Part shown: piece by piece, positions 44,829 through 56,400 of the stretch | Position numbering within the stretch: position 1 is the first letter of the stretch | Layout: every line of letters starts with the position of its first letter | Source of the DNA: Pseudoselenomonas ruminantium | GTDB taxonomy: Bacteria; Bacillota; Negativicutes; Selenomonadales; Selenomonadaceae | Assembly (NCBI GenBank): GCA_015058625.1 | Contig: SVCA01000007.1 | Span: 62,001 to 126,000 of the forward strand | DNA length: 64,000 bases | Reading direction: 5' to 3' | Made by a program: the position numbers and the translations under genes | Notes under the pieces: model-generated | Seen by the model: the letters and a program-made list of their open reading frames with translations, nothing else | The model's database searches: none | Told to the model about the DNA's origin: nothing

Positions 44829-46658
44829 TTAACGGCCAACCACGCCGGTGCTGTTGATGAGCCTGTCCAGCATCTCATCCATGGTGGTGAGACAGCGGGA
44901 GCAGGCACTATAGCCCTTCTGGAAAGTAATCATATTGGTAAGTTCCTCATTCCAGTCCACACCAGAAGTAGAGGAACGCCAGTTGACAATCTGGGTAATC
45001 AAATCATCCTGCGCACTTTCCTTCGTATCAATAGATTTGGCATTGGTGCCCAAATCCGACATTACGGAATTATAAAATGCATTTAGGGAAATCTTGCCAG
45101 TAGGACGATTTTCTTCCTTGGTTACCGGGATATCCTTACTGGGTACATTCTGGCTTGTATAATTAATTGTGGCCGTGGTCGTAATATTGGACAAGTCGAT
45201 ATTGAATAAGTGGCTGAGATTTACTGCATTGGTGCCATCACCAGAACCATTAACTTTCGGCACGCTGCTGCCAGTGTAAGAACCATCCGCTTCATTGATT
45301 TCCTTTTCCACAGCCAACGTACGGGCAGCAATCAAGCTGGTGCCTCCGGCAGCTGTAATCTTCTCGTTGATAGCCAACGCATTGATGATATTCATCCCAT
45401 CCAACTCAACCGGAGAGTTCGCTACCTCTGTTCCTTCTATTTTTACAACTGGCCGATAAATAGGATTACCGTCTACATCCAGAACAGGATTACCATCAGC
45501 ATCCTTGACCACTTCCATATCCAGACTATGGGTAATGGTCTGGGTCGCATCCAATTCTCTGGCCACCACACATTGTTTATCATTATCCCACTCATAAAGC
45601 GTATTATGGTCGCCAAAAAAGTTAATACCATAGGTTGGTCCTGCATAAGTTGTAGTCTGATTAGTATACGTTCCCAATTTTCCATCAGTGCCATCAATGC
45701 CTGCCCCCTGCTGGTGCATATTGTTGAACACCGTCAACATAAAGGCAGACATATCCGCCAATTTATCAATGTATGTCTTATCCTCAGCAATCGTATCCAA
45801 CTGGGCTTTCATACTGCCGTTCTGCGGAATAAAGGCAATGCCTGATTCCTTTATCTGAATAGAATAGTCATTGAGCCCATAAGTTTTATTGGCATAGGGG
45901 TCAGACATTTCCAGAGTCAGCTTGTTAATGCCGTTAACCATAGAAATACCATTGGAAACAATGGTATACATCCCCTTGTCATCTTCATAAACATTTAGGT
46001 TCATATATGCAGAGAGTTTGTCCACCAATAGGTCACGCTGGTCGCGCAAATCGTTCGCCTGTGCGCCTACGGCCTCAGCTCCCATTATATTCTTATTAAG
46101 TTCCACAATCTGTGCATTGATATCATTGACTGTGCTGACCGAAATGCGAATATCATCATACTGCGCGTTAATCTGGTCCTGCAGCTGCGAAGCTGCCGTC
46201 TTGACTTTATCCGCGAAGATATTTGCCTTTCCCACTACTGTTACGCGCTTACTGTCAATGGAAGCATCCACAGACAAGTCATTCCATGCCTTATAGAAAT
46301 CCTGCATGGCATTCAGCACGCCAGTTTTATCCGAATCGTCGAAGATAGCTTCCAGTTTATCATAGTTCACCTGTGCCGCCTTGTAATATTCATGGGTGGA
46401 AGTCTCCGCCCAATACTGCTTATCGGCATACACATTGCGGGCACGCTGCAAAGACATGGCATCTACGCCGGAACCAACAAGCACATTGCCGTATAGCGAA
46501 GGCACTTCCTGAGCACGCGTCGCCGCCTGATTTACGCTCTGGCGGGAATAACCTTCCGTAGACGCATTGGTGATATTGTGGCCGACGGTATCGAGGGACA
46601 ACTGGTTGGCGAACACGCCGCGCACCATGGTATTAAGTCCGGAAAACGTAGAACGCAT
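44829..46658 (-). CDS. flgK: flagellar hook-associated protein FlgK
   Basis: FlgK (HAP1) forms the first hook-filament junction. The 609-residue protein starts STFSGLNTMVRGVFANQLSLDTVGHNITNASTEGYSRQSVNQ, the conserved FlgK start. It ends with VDWNEELTNMITFQKGYSACSRCLTTMDEMLDRLIN. Two cysteines in that last helix are unusual, since most FlgK proteins have AASRVI there. Confidence 0.95.
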   Translation of the reverse strand: MRSTFSGLNTMVRGVFANQLSLDTVGHNITNASTEGYSRQSVNQAATRAQEVPSLYGNVLVGSGVDAMSLQRARNVYADKQYWAETSTHEYYKAAQVNYDKLEAIFDDSDKTGVLNAMQDFYKAWNDLSVDASIDSKRVTVVGKANIFADKVKTAASQLQDQINAQYDDIRISVSTVNDINAQIVELNKNIMGAEAVGAQANDLRDQRDLLVDKLSAYMNLNVYEDDKGMYTIVSNGISMVNGINKLTLEMSDPYANKTYGLNDYSIQIKESGIAFIPQNGSMKAQLDTIAEDKTYIDKLADMSAFMLTVFNNMHQQGAGIDGTDGKLGTYTNQTTTYAGPTYGINFFGDHNTLYEWDNDKQCVVARELDATQTITHSLDMEVVKDADGNPVLDVDGNPIYRPVVKIEGTEVANSPVELDGMNIINALAINEKITAAGGTSLIAARTLAVEKEINEADGSYTGSSVPKVNGSGDGTNAVNLSHLFNIDLSNITTTATINYTSQNVPSKDIPVTKEENRPTGKISLNAFYNSVMSDLGTNAKSIDTKESAQDDLITQIVNWRSSTSGVDWNEELTNMITFQKGYSACSRCLTTMDEMLDRLINSTGVVGR

Positions 46659-46715
46659 GATATTTCACCTATTAATCCTTTCTGTTGTTTATCCTGCCAA
46701 AACTTGTCCTGACCA

Positions 46716-47183
46716 TCAAACGCTGGAATCAAACATCTTGATTTCCCGCCGGCTCTCACCTGCTGCGGCATCCTGATTATAGGTATCGCTGGCCACAGTC
46801 CGGGTTAGCACATTGATATGGAAGTCCACATACTGCTTGCCCTTCTCCAACAAAAGACGGGTAGCCATCACTTCCCTTGCCAGGGTATCTTCAAATTCCT
46901 GTGCCCGATGCAAAAGATGCACGGCAATTCCCCTGGTCTCTGAATCCGGTATTTTCGCAAGCACCGCTTGCAGCGATGCGGATTTCTTTCCCTGCAAAAA
47001 TTCCCGTTTCTGTTTCTCCAGTCTCCCCAAATCCAACAGCACAGGCTCCATTTCCTGTACGGCTGCCACGATATTGGCACCCTTATTTTCCGCCTGAATG
47101 GTGCTTTTTATTGCTTTTAATTTTTCCAAACATCTGTTGCTGAGGAGAACTTGCTCCCTCAGCAAACGTACGACTTCGTCCAT
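46716..47183 (-). CDS. FlgN-like or hypothetical flagellar protein
   Basis: The 155-residue, highly helical protein (VVRLLREQVLLSNRCLEKLKAIKSTIQAENKG, VMATRLLLEKGKQYVDFHINVLTRTVASDTYNQDAAAGESRREIKMFDSSV) lies between flgN and flgK. The end, with a YNQDG-like segment, resembles that of FlgN proteins, so it may be a second FlgN-type chaperone for FlgK and FlgL. No closer assignment is possible by eye. AGGAG precedes the ATG. Confidence 0.55.
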   Translation of the reverse strand: MDEVVRLLREQVLLSNRCLEKLKAIKSTIQAENKGANIVAAVQEMEPVLLDLGRLEKQKREFLQGKKSASLQAVLAKIPDSETRGIAVHLLHRAQEFEDTLAREVMATRLLLEKGKQYVDFHINVLTRTVASDTYNQDAAAGESRREIKMFDSSV

Positions 47184-47204
47184 TTCTGTATCTCCTGTTT
47201 TGGG

Positions 47205-47687
47205 TCAAGCATTGTAGTCAAAATTCTTGCGGTGGCTCACCACTTCGCCGCCTTTCCCATAGGCCGGCTCCACCGTGGCACCGCCGATGCGGTTCAGATG
47301 ATAGGCTGCCGCACTCATCGCGGCGCGAATCAGCACCGCATTATTCTCACTGAGCTCCCTAGCCTCCTGCACAGTTGCCTGCAGCATCGTATAGAGTTTT
47401 TGCAGGAGTTCCTGCATTTTCCCTTCCGGGGCAAGTTTCAGGATATCCGTCATCTTGGAATCGGGCCCCAGTTTCTCGGAAGTCGCAGCCAGTTTCAGCA
47501 GAACATTTTGCCGGTTCTTTTCCAGTTGCGCAATCGTTGCCGTTAATTTCTCTTCCTGCGGGAGCAGGGCTTCCACGGTTTTCATGTCCACCAGCACCAG
47601 TGCCTGATGTTTCTTTTTGCCAAGTTCAATCAATGTTTTGTAAGTCTTGTTCAACTCATTCAAGGTATTTGCAAAATCCTGCCACAT
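47205..47687 (-). CDS. flgN: flagellar chaperone FlgN
   Basis: The 160-residue coiled protein (WQDFANTLNELNKTYKTLIELGKKKHQALVLVDMKTVEALLPQEEKLTATIAQLEKNRQ) has the FlgN/YvyG pattern, including the conserved EKLTATIAQLEKNR region. FlgN escorts FlgK and FlgL to the export gate. It lies between flgM and flgK in the Firmicutes order. A GGAGG precedes the ATG. Confidence 0.85.
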   Translation of the reverse strand: MWQDFANTLNELNKTYKTLIELGKKKHQALVLVDMKTVEALLPQEEKLTATIAQLEKNRQNVLLKLAATSEKLGPDSKMTDILKLAPEGKMQELLQKLYTMLQATVQEARELSENNAVLIRAAMSAAAYHLNRIGGATVEPAYGKGGEVVSHRKNFDYNA

Positions 47688-47712
47688 GAAAAATTTCCTC
47701 CCGCCTTAAATT

Positions 47713-47991
47713 TTAGAAGCGCACGCCTAAGAGACTGGCGGCAATATTCTCGTTAGATACATTGTAGCTGCCGTCTGCGACTTTCGCGCTGAGGTTCTGC
47801 ACCTTTTCACCACGGACATCGTCCATGCTCTGGAGTTTCTGCAGCATGCTGGAAAAGCTCTGCCCTTCATGGGACAGGAGCACTTCATCGCTCTTTTCAA
47901 TCTCCCGGGCACTGGCCGCCCGCTTCACGCCGCCTGCCGCACTTACGCTGTAAGCTCCGGCTACAGCCTGCACATTGCCATTGATAATCAT
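47713..47991 (-). CDS. flgM: anti-sigma-28 factor FlgM
   Basis: The start at 47991 uses AGGTGGTG eight bases upstream; a GTG four codons earlier overlaps that site and is less likely. The 92-residue protein ends with the FlgM inhibitor part: EKSDEVLLSHEGQSFSSMLQKLQSMDDVRGEKVQNLSAKVADGSYNVSNENIAASLL. FlgM holds sigma-28 until it is exported through the finished hook. Its own upstream region has a sigma-28-like promoter, giving the usual feedback. Confidence 0.92.
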   Translation of the reverse strand: MIINGNVQAVAGAYSVSAAGGVKRAASAREIEKSDEVLLSHEGQSFSSMLQKLQSMDDVRGEKVQNLSAKVADGSYNVSNENIAASLLGVRF

Positions 47992-48057
47992 CTTTTTCAC
48001 CACCTGTTAATGAATTTCCTCACATCTTCTGAAGTTACAGAGTATCTTCTGATTGAA

Positions 48058-48085
48058 CTATCGACAAAAAAAGCAGGAAACTTAA
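48058..48085 (-). promoter_or_regulatory. sigma-28-like promoter of flgM
   Basis: TTAAGTTT is followed after 12 bases by GTCGATAG on the minus strand. It lies 67 bases before the flgM start. The -35 and spacer are built from the loop and one arm of the terminator at 48066-48097, so one sequence ends the yvyF message and starts the flgM message. Confidence 0.6.
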
Positions 48086-48097
48086 TTCCTGCTTTTT
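48066..48097 (-). terminator. rho-independent terminator after yvyF
   Basis: The stem GCAGGAA/TTCCTGC with loop ACTTAA is extended by A-T pairs and followed on the minus strand by seven T. It lies 85 bases past the yvyF stop. It overlaps the flgM promoter. Confidence 0.85.
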
Positions 48098-48181
48098 GGT
48101 CATTATTCACTATTATGTTAGATTATCATTAAAATCCGCCAGTTTTCGCCCATTATCAACTATAATGAGCAATTCCATATT

Positions 48182-48595
48182 TTAATCACGTTCTTTCGAA
48201 CGGAATCCCTGACCACGGTTCTGGTCAACCTTGGCCATCTGGCGGGCAGCAGCTTGCAGAGAAGCCTGCTTCTGCAGTTCTGCGCGGGCCTTTTCCTCAC
48301 ATTGCTGGCAAATCTTGCCAGAGATAATGGGGGCACCACATTTCTCGCAAGGATAGGTCATCTTTACGCCAATCTGCTCGAAACGGCCTTCGCGAATCAT
48401 CTTCTTAATCATGCCCGTCGGAGCACCTGTAGCTTCGCAAATCTCGGGAATTTTGGCTCCGCGATGGTCGCGGACATACTCCACTACTTCCCGCTCTTTT
48501 TCCAGAATCTTGTCATAGCAGTCCATACAAACTTTGTGGCCTGTATCGTTAAACAACTTGCCGCACATGGGACAATTCTTGATTTTTCCAGCCAT
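48182..48595 (-). CDS. yvyF: YvyF-like flagellar operon protein
   Basis: The start at 48595 follows AAGGAG at eight bases; a GTG three codons earlier falls within the ribosome site. The 137-residue protein has two zinc-ribbon-like pairs, CPMCGKLF/CMDCY and CEKCG/CQQC. Between them lies a helix-turn-helix-like region (IPEICEATGAPTGMIKKMIREGR). This is the pattern of the YvyF family (TIGR03826), found next to flgM in Firmicutes. It may act as a regulator; its precise role is not settled. Confidence 0.85.
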   Translation of the reverse strand: MAGKIKNCPMCGKLFNDTGHKVCMDCYDKILEKEREVVEYVRDHRGAKIPEICEATGAPTGMIKKMIREGRFEQIGVKMTYPCEKCGAPIISGKICQQCEEKARAELQKQASLQAAARQMAKVDQNRGQGFRSKERD

Positions 48596-48672
48596 ATTTC
48601 TCACTCCTTGGACGTGTTCTTATCTCGATTAGTGAGTTTATTCGCGGTCAGCTTGTAAATTTCCTGCCAAGA

Positions 48673-50325
48673 TTACCAAATTTTTCCCAGCATAAACCAG
48701 ACGCGGCCGTTTGCCTTGGCTTTTTCGCTGAGATGGGGGTCGCCGCCAATACGGCGGGCGTAATCCAGACGGGCGAACCAGTCGTTGGGCTTGGTGTAGG
48801 AAAGTCCTACGCCCCAGCCTTTTAAGGTCATGCCAGTTTCCTTGCTTCCGGGGAAGTACGGCATATCATCCTTACGGAAGCGCACATGACCCATATCAAA
48901 GTAAGTGCTGAATACAAGTCCGGGCACCTTGGTATAAAAACGTGTCTCCACTGTCCCCATAATGCCTTCATCCCCGGAGCCTTCGCCCTGCGGATATGCC
49001 CGGACACCGTTAGCCCCGCCAAGATACATACGCTCGGAGCCATCCAGATTATTGCTGGCCAGCTGGGCCGAGCCTTTTACCAGCACATCCGCACTGTTCC
49101 CAAGCCGCTGCACCGCCGTGACATTTACTTCTGCTTTGGTATAGCGGCCCTCCAAGCTGCTGTTAACCGTGCGTGCCCAGTCAGAGTCCAGACCCAACTT
49201 GCCTGTAGTGATTTTCCCCTGATAATTGAGGATTGCGCCCTTGCGCCGTTCAAAACCTTCCAAGCCAACATAGACACTATGCGAGTGTTTCTCCGTCTCC
49301 CGATTAAACATCACCGTTTTATCGGTAAGCTTGCGGTAATTATAACCATAGGTAAAGGTCAGGCCGCTGCGGGTCAAATGATACAAAGAACGGTGCCCAA
49401 AAAGGCTGAGTGTCTCTGCCACGCCTTCTACGCCCATATAGCCAGTCTCGTAGTCCATTCGGCTAAAGCCCAAGCCCAAAGTGGTTCCGCCATGGCCGAT
49501 AATGGTTTCATAGTTGGCGTAGTAATTGTGCATCTGCTTGTTCGATAACAGAACACCCACACTCACCTTATCGCCATTGCCGCTGACATCATAGATGTTA
49601 TGCTGCAGGCCATAGCGATAACGCCCGGTATCTTCGCTGCCGTAGTTTTCCACATAGAGCACGGTATTGCTGCCCTTGCCCTTTTCGATGCGCACGGTAA
49701 GGTCGCTGGTGCCGAACTCCTTGCCAGGACTAAGCACACCAACGGCCTTGGTACCGCTCACATCCGAAATGGAATACAGTGTGGTTTCCAGCTTGCCTGT
49801 GCGGATAATCTCACCAGACTTCAAGCTGTTGACAAAACCTTTTGCTACGCTGTCCTTCAGCCTACTGCGGTTATCAATTTTTATCTCGCCATAACGGCCG
49901 GGGATAACCTTGATGGTTATCATACCGTCCGAACTTTCCTGGGCCGGCACATAGGCTGCCGCCGCCGGATAACCATGCTGGCGGCAGTAGCGGGTGAGTT
50001 CCGACAAAGTCGCATTGAGCTGCGTCATGGTCTTTTTCTCACCCATGCCGTCCTGCAAAATCTTTACTAACTCGCCTTTGTCCAGATACAAATCCGGTGC
50101 TTCCAAGCGGAAGTTCGTAATGGTAAACTCCACCTGCGGTGCCGCCTGCGGTTTGGCCGACGTATTATCTTGCACTTCAGCCTGCGGTTTGGGAAGTTCT
50201 TTTTCCACTTCCTGTCCCGGTTGGGAGAGGGAGGGCGCGGCATAGGCCAGCCCGCCCATCTGCATAACAGCCAACGTCATTCCTGCTGCGATTCTTACTT
50301 TGTTCAAGCTGCATAAAGTTCTCAT
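48673..50325 (-). CDS. two-partner secretion outer-membrane transporter TpsB (ShlB/FhaC/HecB family)
   Basis: The ATG at 50325 follows a GGAG; a TTG frame upstream is rejected. The 550-residue protein has a signal peptide ending LAYA, a proline- and glutamine-rich linker, and POTRA domains (about 65-210, containing the FhaC-type CRQHGYPAAAAYVPAQ). A C-terminal 16-strand-type barrel follows, with the conserved GANGVRAYPQGEGSGDEG in the VRGY position and a terminal strand ending W. It moves the partner exoprotein across the outer membrane. It lies 77 bases after tpsA, so the pair forms one operon. Confidence 0.93.
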   Translation of the reverse strand: MRTLCSLNKVRIAAGMTLAVMQMGGLAYAAPSLSQPGQEVEKELPKPQAEVQDNTSAKPQAAPQVEFTITNFRLEAPDLYLDKGELVKILQDGMGEKKTMTQLNATLSELTRYCRQHGYPAAAAYVPAQESSDGMITIKVIPGRYGEIKIDNRSRLKDSVAKGFVNSLKSGEIIRTGKLETTLYSISDVSGTKAVGVLSPGKEFGTSDLTVRIEKGKGSNTVLYVENYGSEDTGRYRYGLQHNIYDVSGNGDKVSVGVLLSNKQMHNYYANYETIIGHGGTTLGLGFSRMDYETGYMGVEGVAETLSLFGHRSLYHLTRSGLTFTYGYNYRKLTDKTVMFNRETEKHSHSVYVGLEGFERRKGAILNYQGKITTGKLGLDSDWARTVNSSLEGRYTKAEVNVTAVQRLGNSADVLVKGSAQLASNNLDGSERMYLGGANGVRAYPQGEGSGDEGIMGTVETRFYTKVPGLVFSTYFDMGHVRFRKDDMPYFPGSKETGMTLKGWGVGLSYTKPNDWFARLDYARRIGGDPHLSEKAKANGRVWFMLGKIW

Positions 50326-50402
50326 GCTGTAATCTCCAACCTCCCGCAAGCGTGTCCAGTTAATAAATTCTACTATAGAACACTATACACCAATTACAAA
50401 AT

Positions 50403-53400
50403 TTAGGCAACATTTACGCCTTGTTTCTCAACGGTCAGTTCAATTTCATCATCATCTTCACCGTTGCTGGACTTGATGGCTATTGTCCCCTCCTTTTCCT
50501 GCTCTTCTTTCTTATCTTCAGCCTCTTCACCAAGGATATTTTGTTTTCCATCGGTGATTGCTATGGAGCTGAGTGTTCCAGTCGTATCATTAGTATTCTT
50601 GATGGCAATCTCACCTTCCGTGGAATTGTCCAAATCCAGCGAATAAGTCTTATCTGCTGTATTGGTGATTTCTGCTGCAGAATTATTATCACCAGATTGT
50701 TTATCTCCGCCAATGGAGAACACTTCCAGATTCACTACTGTCCCATCGCCGGTGGTCTCAACATTGACCGAACCAGCCGCATTGGCACCTTCCATATTGA
50801 CGATATCGCCGCCCGCAATGCCGATATTGGCATTACTGTCAGCCTGCTTGGACATATCCGTCCCGCCGCCAATCATCAGTCCTTTGCCGTTGATTTCGCC
50901 GCTGTCGATTTTTTCGGTGCCCAGCACCTTGCCACTCTTATCCTTGTACTCGATGGCAGCTGCCCCATTGTCACCAAAGCCACTGTTCATATCCTTGGAA
51001 ATCTGATGGTAAATACTGTTGTTGGGCGTAATCTTGGTGTCAGGGTTGCCCGTGTTGTTGTTGACATAATTTACGGTAAAGGCGGTATCATTAGCAGGTG
51101 CCTGAGCAAAGGTATAATCCAGTCCCAAAAGGCCCTTCTTATTGCCCATATACCAGCCATACACACCATAGCTTCCCGGCGTGGATGTAGTCGTTCCATC
51201 AGCAGCCTTAAAGGATACACCATTGATAAAGTCGGTATAGTTATCCTGTTCGTCTTTGACAAAGCCTGTCACCTTGCCATTAAATTCCGGCATAGTCCCG
51301 CCCACATCTACACTAACGGAATCCGCCACAATGCTGAGGGTACGGCGGGTAATATAGCCCTTCCCGGTAACTTCCTTAGAATCATCGGTCAGTTCATAGT
51401 TGGTATTTTTAAGACTCAAGGTATACTTGACCACATGCTCCTGCAATTCATCGGAATCAGCCGAAACACCTGCATGAGGATTATCGGTATAGACAGCCGT
51501 TGCCGAAAGCTCTGCATCGTCACCGCTTATCAAACCTGTATCCATGCCATTTACAGCATTGTTCAGGCTGATGTTAGCGGCGGCATTTGTGGTACCATCC
51601 AGCGTGCCATCATAAACCTTGGTCATATCCGCGATGCTGTTTACACTGACCTTGCGCGGTGTAATCGTACCATCAGCTCCCGTCAGCACAGCCTTCATGC
51701 CGTAATTACTGGCCGTAACTGTATGTCCGTTATCATCGTCAGTTACCAGTTCATAGTTATCATTATTCAGCGTCAGGGTATAGCTGTACTCCTTAGCCGT
51801 TCCTGCATTAGCATCCTTATATGCCCCGGTAATATCAATATCATTGGCCACATTTTCCGATGTAATCGGCGTAGGGGTAAAGGTAAAGTTAGCATTGGCC
51901 AGATAAGTGTCCTTGATAGCTTTAGTTTTATCATAGGTTTTCTCCGGCGCATTCTTCAAAGCCACCCTAACAGCTATGGGGTTAATCGTCCCCTGACCTA
52001 CCAGTGTTTTGGGATTATTGGCATCATTCACCCGGACTGCGTAATTTCCACTACCCATCCCTTGCAAGTTGAAATTGGTAACATATACATTCTGTTTTTC
52101 AACCTCTTTGGTCTGGGTATTGCGGGCTACATTGGCCGATTCATAGTTGGCTTCAATATCTTCCTTCTTCAGTTCAACAGCAGCATCAGCATCTAACAAA
52201 CCAGTATCACCATCTATTGTAGTCACCAGGTTGATACGCGTCTTGTCCACAGGAGCAGAAGTATCATTCGCCCCCTTATAAGCCCTGTTAATCTCTGTGC
52301 TATCATAATCATCATCAAATGCCACATAGACAGTGCGCTTCTTGATGGCGCCAGTCCCCGTATAAGTTGTTTCATCAACATTTTTCACAGCAGCCCCATC
52401 AGGATCCAGTGTATAGTTGCCAGCAGTATTGCCATCCAACGTCAGCGTATACTTAATAGTCTTGCCCGTGGTGGCAGTGCTCTCCGGCTCAATGTTAGCC
52501 GTCGCATCACCATAAGCACCAGTTACAATCAGATTCACGCTGTTGCTATCCTGCTGAAGAATATCCTGGCCTTCAACAAAATCATATTCAAACTGATTCT
52601 GCACAACACCACTGGCATCTTTCACCGAAGTCTCGCCGTCGTACACCTTCACCCAATTATCGGGATTCTTAATGTTAATGCTCAGCACACGGGGCGTGAT
52701 ATTGCCTGTAGTGGTATACGTTTTGCCATTAAAGGAATCCATCAAAACCTGCGTCATCTCAAAGTTATGGAATTCCTTAGCTTCCAAGCCATTAAGCGTA
52801 TAGGTAACACCATGACCACTAACTACATTCACCTGCTGATTGTCGTAGACAGCTCCATTGGTATCCTTCAGTACATAATTCAAGTCTACCAGCTTGTCGT
52901 CACTTGTGCCTAATACATCCGTGTAAATATGCAGCTTGCCGGTGGGCGCCGCATCTGTGCCATCATATTCCTTGGTTACCGTATCCCATTTATACTTAAT
53001 ATATTCCTGCGTCAGTGCCAGCCGTTTGATTTTTCCTTTCTGGGCAGCTTCGTTAAAGTACACGGTATCGGCAATGGTATAATTTTTGGCAATCTTGTAA
53101 CCAGTAGCATCCTTACCGAAGCCAGTCAGCATAGCATTTTGCAGATTGCTGTACTGAACGCCTTTGTACCCTGCTTTGCCCTCAGCACTTTCATCATAGT
53201 TCACATCACCATTGGCCGTAAAAGTATCGCCATTCTTGCTACCGAACTGGGCCTCAATAGCAGCCGTATCCAAATTCCGGGTTTTATCACCAGTCTGTAA
53301 CCCAGTCAATCTAACGCCCCTTACCGCCGCATCCGGATTGTTATTATACGTTTTTTCCGTATAATCAAAGTCCACCGCCAGTTCTTTCGGCGTAATCTTG

Positions 53401-56400
53401 CCTAAGTTTTCCCCTGTCAGAGTAGCGCTGTTGGCATTGGTATCATTAATAACATAATTCTCCTTGCCCGTGCCTTTCAGCTTCACATCAAAGAGCACAT
53501 CCTTGGTGGTAATATTGCCGTCAGCATCATAGGCAACATTGCGGTCAACATAACGGCCATTCACCAGACTATCATCAAAAGCCGTGGTATCTTCATTGTC
53601 ATTGACAAAGCCTGTCACCGTGACTTTGGATGCTGCCTCTGCTGTTGTGACAGGCAGATTGGTCTCGCCATTATAGACTCGTTCCAGATGCAGCACAGTA
53701 TCATTAAGTGAAGCCTGCAACTTCTTGGGCGTAATGCTGACATTTTCAGTTGCCGTCCAGGTATACACCTTATCCGTAACAGAATAACCAGTTAAACCGC
53801 TCAGATTATAGTTAGCCGCCACATCATCACTGAATTTGAACTCATACGTAGCCTTGCTGGCATCTTTCCCTGTTTTATCATAAAAGGCAGATTTTATCGT
53901 GTAGTCAGTACCATGAACCAGTACCACATTTGTTCCCAGTGTAATGCTGTTGATGTAATCCTTGGCATCCGCTTTATTCTTTTCTCCGTCAAAGTAACGG
54001 TTGTCCCCTGTATGGTCATAGGTTACAGAATTGGTGGCATCGTAGACTTTGTTGATGGAATTGTAATCTACTGTTGCCGAGTTAATCCCCAATGCCTCAA
54101 TATATCCATCATCATCAATGGTGGTAACATTGCCCACCGTAGTGCTATTCGTGGGGTCAATAATATAGTTCCCCCTATCGTCTCCCTTTAACACAATCGT
54201 ATAGGTAATGGTATGAGCATCTGCTACATTGGGACTGTTAAACTTGGCCGCATACGCAGTATCATCCAGCTCAACATCATCACCAGTTATTCTCCCCGTA
54301 TATGTTGGGGAAACTGTGCCCGTATAGCTATCATTGCCATCATAGGTCTTATGCTTCTGAGCAAACTCGATATGCAATGTAGCCGGGGTGATATGACCCT
54401 TGCCCGTTAGGGTATAGCCCGTAAGCATATTACCTGGCAACATATGCCCTTGGGCATCTTTAATGTTATAGTTGCCATAGGTGGTGGCGGAGTCCAGCTT
54501 GATTACATAGTTCACCGTCTTGCCGCCAGCCTCAGTTTCGTCTTCACTATCCACGTTCTTATCCGTGTAGTTAGCCGTAGCCGTCTTAGTACGCCCATCC
54601 ACATTAATCCAGCCGTCAAAGCTTACAGCGGTATCATTTTCTAAAGTGGTGGTTCCATCCTTCACCGCCGTACCACCATCATAAACCTTGGTTACCGGGT
54701 CATGCAACGGTGTAACGATTAAATCCCTCTTGGTGATTACACCAGTCATCTTTGCTTTTTCCGTAGGCGTCCAGCCGTCAACCGTGCTGGCCCATTTCAG
54801 ATAGTCCCCCGTCAGCAAAGTATTGGCAATGGTATAGTTGCCAGAAGAATCACCGGACACAGCCAACTCATAGGTAATCCCTTGAGGAGTCGCATTGTTA
54901 CTATCCGCCCAGTCATAATAGGCAGCATGAACGCTATCAATATTCAGTTTAATATCATGGTCAGGATTATCGTCCAGAGCATATACCAGCCCTTTTGTAC
55001 CAATAAATGCCATATTGTCATTATCGGTTGAGCTGGCATGCGGCCCCTTGATATTCGTATCTCCATCATAGACTTTAGTTACCCCAGACACATCCAGAGT
55101 CAGCTTACTCCTGTCATTAAGGGTTATCGGCAAGATAGCCCCTTCCCCATTAACCGTAGTGCCAATACTATCGCTTAACTTATAGTTGTGATTTGTTAAA
55201 AAGTCATCCTGCAATGTATAGGTAACATTTTTACTCTTAGCTTTGCCTCCGTCCTCTACATCTTCATCTTTTTTGTTTGCATCTTTGTGAACATAGACCC
55301 CAGTTACCTTGCTCATATCAAATACAGTCGCAGCTGTATCGGAACCGTAAAGCTTAACCTGCCCAACACCGTCCCCAACATCCACAGCAATATCATCATG
55401 GTCTACCACAGCCGTGGTATCGTAGGTCTTGTTCACATCCGAGAAATACAGATTGCTAATCTCTCGCTGGGTGATTTTCCCTACACCATTGTCAAAAGTT
55501 TTCGATGTTGTACCATTGTCAAAAACATAGTTACCATTGGCATTCTCAATGTTGGCCGTATAGGTGATATTTTTGCTTGCTACCTGATCATTGACAAAAT
55601 AAACATTAGCATCTCCCTCGGTACCTTTCTGCTTATAGACACCGCTGTAGACTATCTTTGCGCCGTCATCGAGGAGTTTGTAATCATCACCGCCTGTATA
55701 TTCCAGCAGATGATAGGTATCCGTGCCATCATGGAAGCCAGAATTGACCGTGGAATCTTCGCTGATGGTAAAGGAAGATTTATCAGCATTATCCAGCACA
55801 GCGGTACCTGCATCATACATCTTGTCTGCCGACCTGCCAGAAGCCACATCCAACTTGATTGTACGAGGCGTAATACTGCCATCACCAAACAATGTGATAC
55901 TAGAACCAATAGGCTCATCATTATCGCCAAAAGTATAGTTTACTGCCGCATCGCCACTAACTGCCACAGTATAGCCCACATAATGAGCCTCACCAGCATT
56001 AACAGCCAGGTCTGTGGCATTGATGGTCTTTAGGAAGTTCGCCCCTGTCACCGTAAAGGTCAGGTCATCTTGAATTGCTGCAGTTTGGGCAGAATCCACC
56101 GTATATGCCGTGTCTCCACTCCCCACAGGCTTCGTATAAGCAGAGGTCTTATCATATTCACGTGTTGCAGGCTGGGCATCTGTCCCCTTGTACCAGGAAA
56201 AACCCGTATTATCCAGCTTTATTCTGCTGATTTTGCCGGAACCATAAAGACTGCCTGTACCGCTGACGACTTCATTTTTGTCCTTAAAGTAAATGGTATT
56301 GCCCTGAGCATCTACCAACTCATAATTGGTAACCTTGCCATTGTCCACGCTGGCAATCGCAATGCCACTGTACTTTACCTTCTTATCATAAGTACCTGCA

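Noticed and set aside
50421..52196. Long plus-strand frame of 591 codons opposite tpsA
   Set aside because: It is the mirror of a repetitive coding region, has no ribosome site or domain, and all real genes here run on the minus strand.
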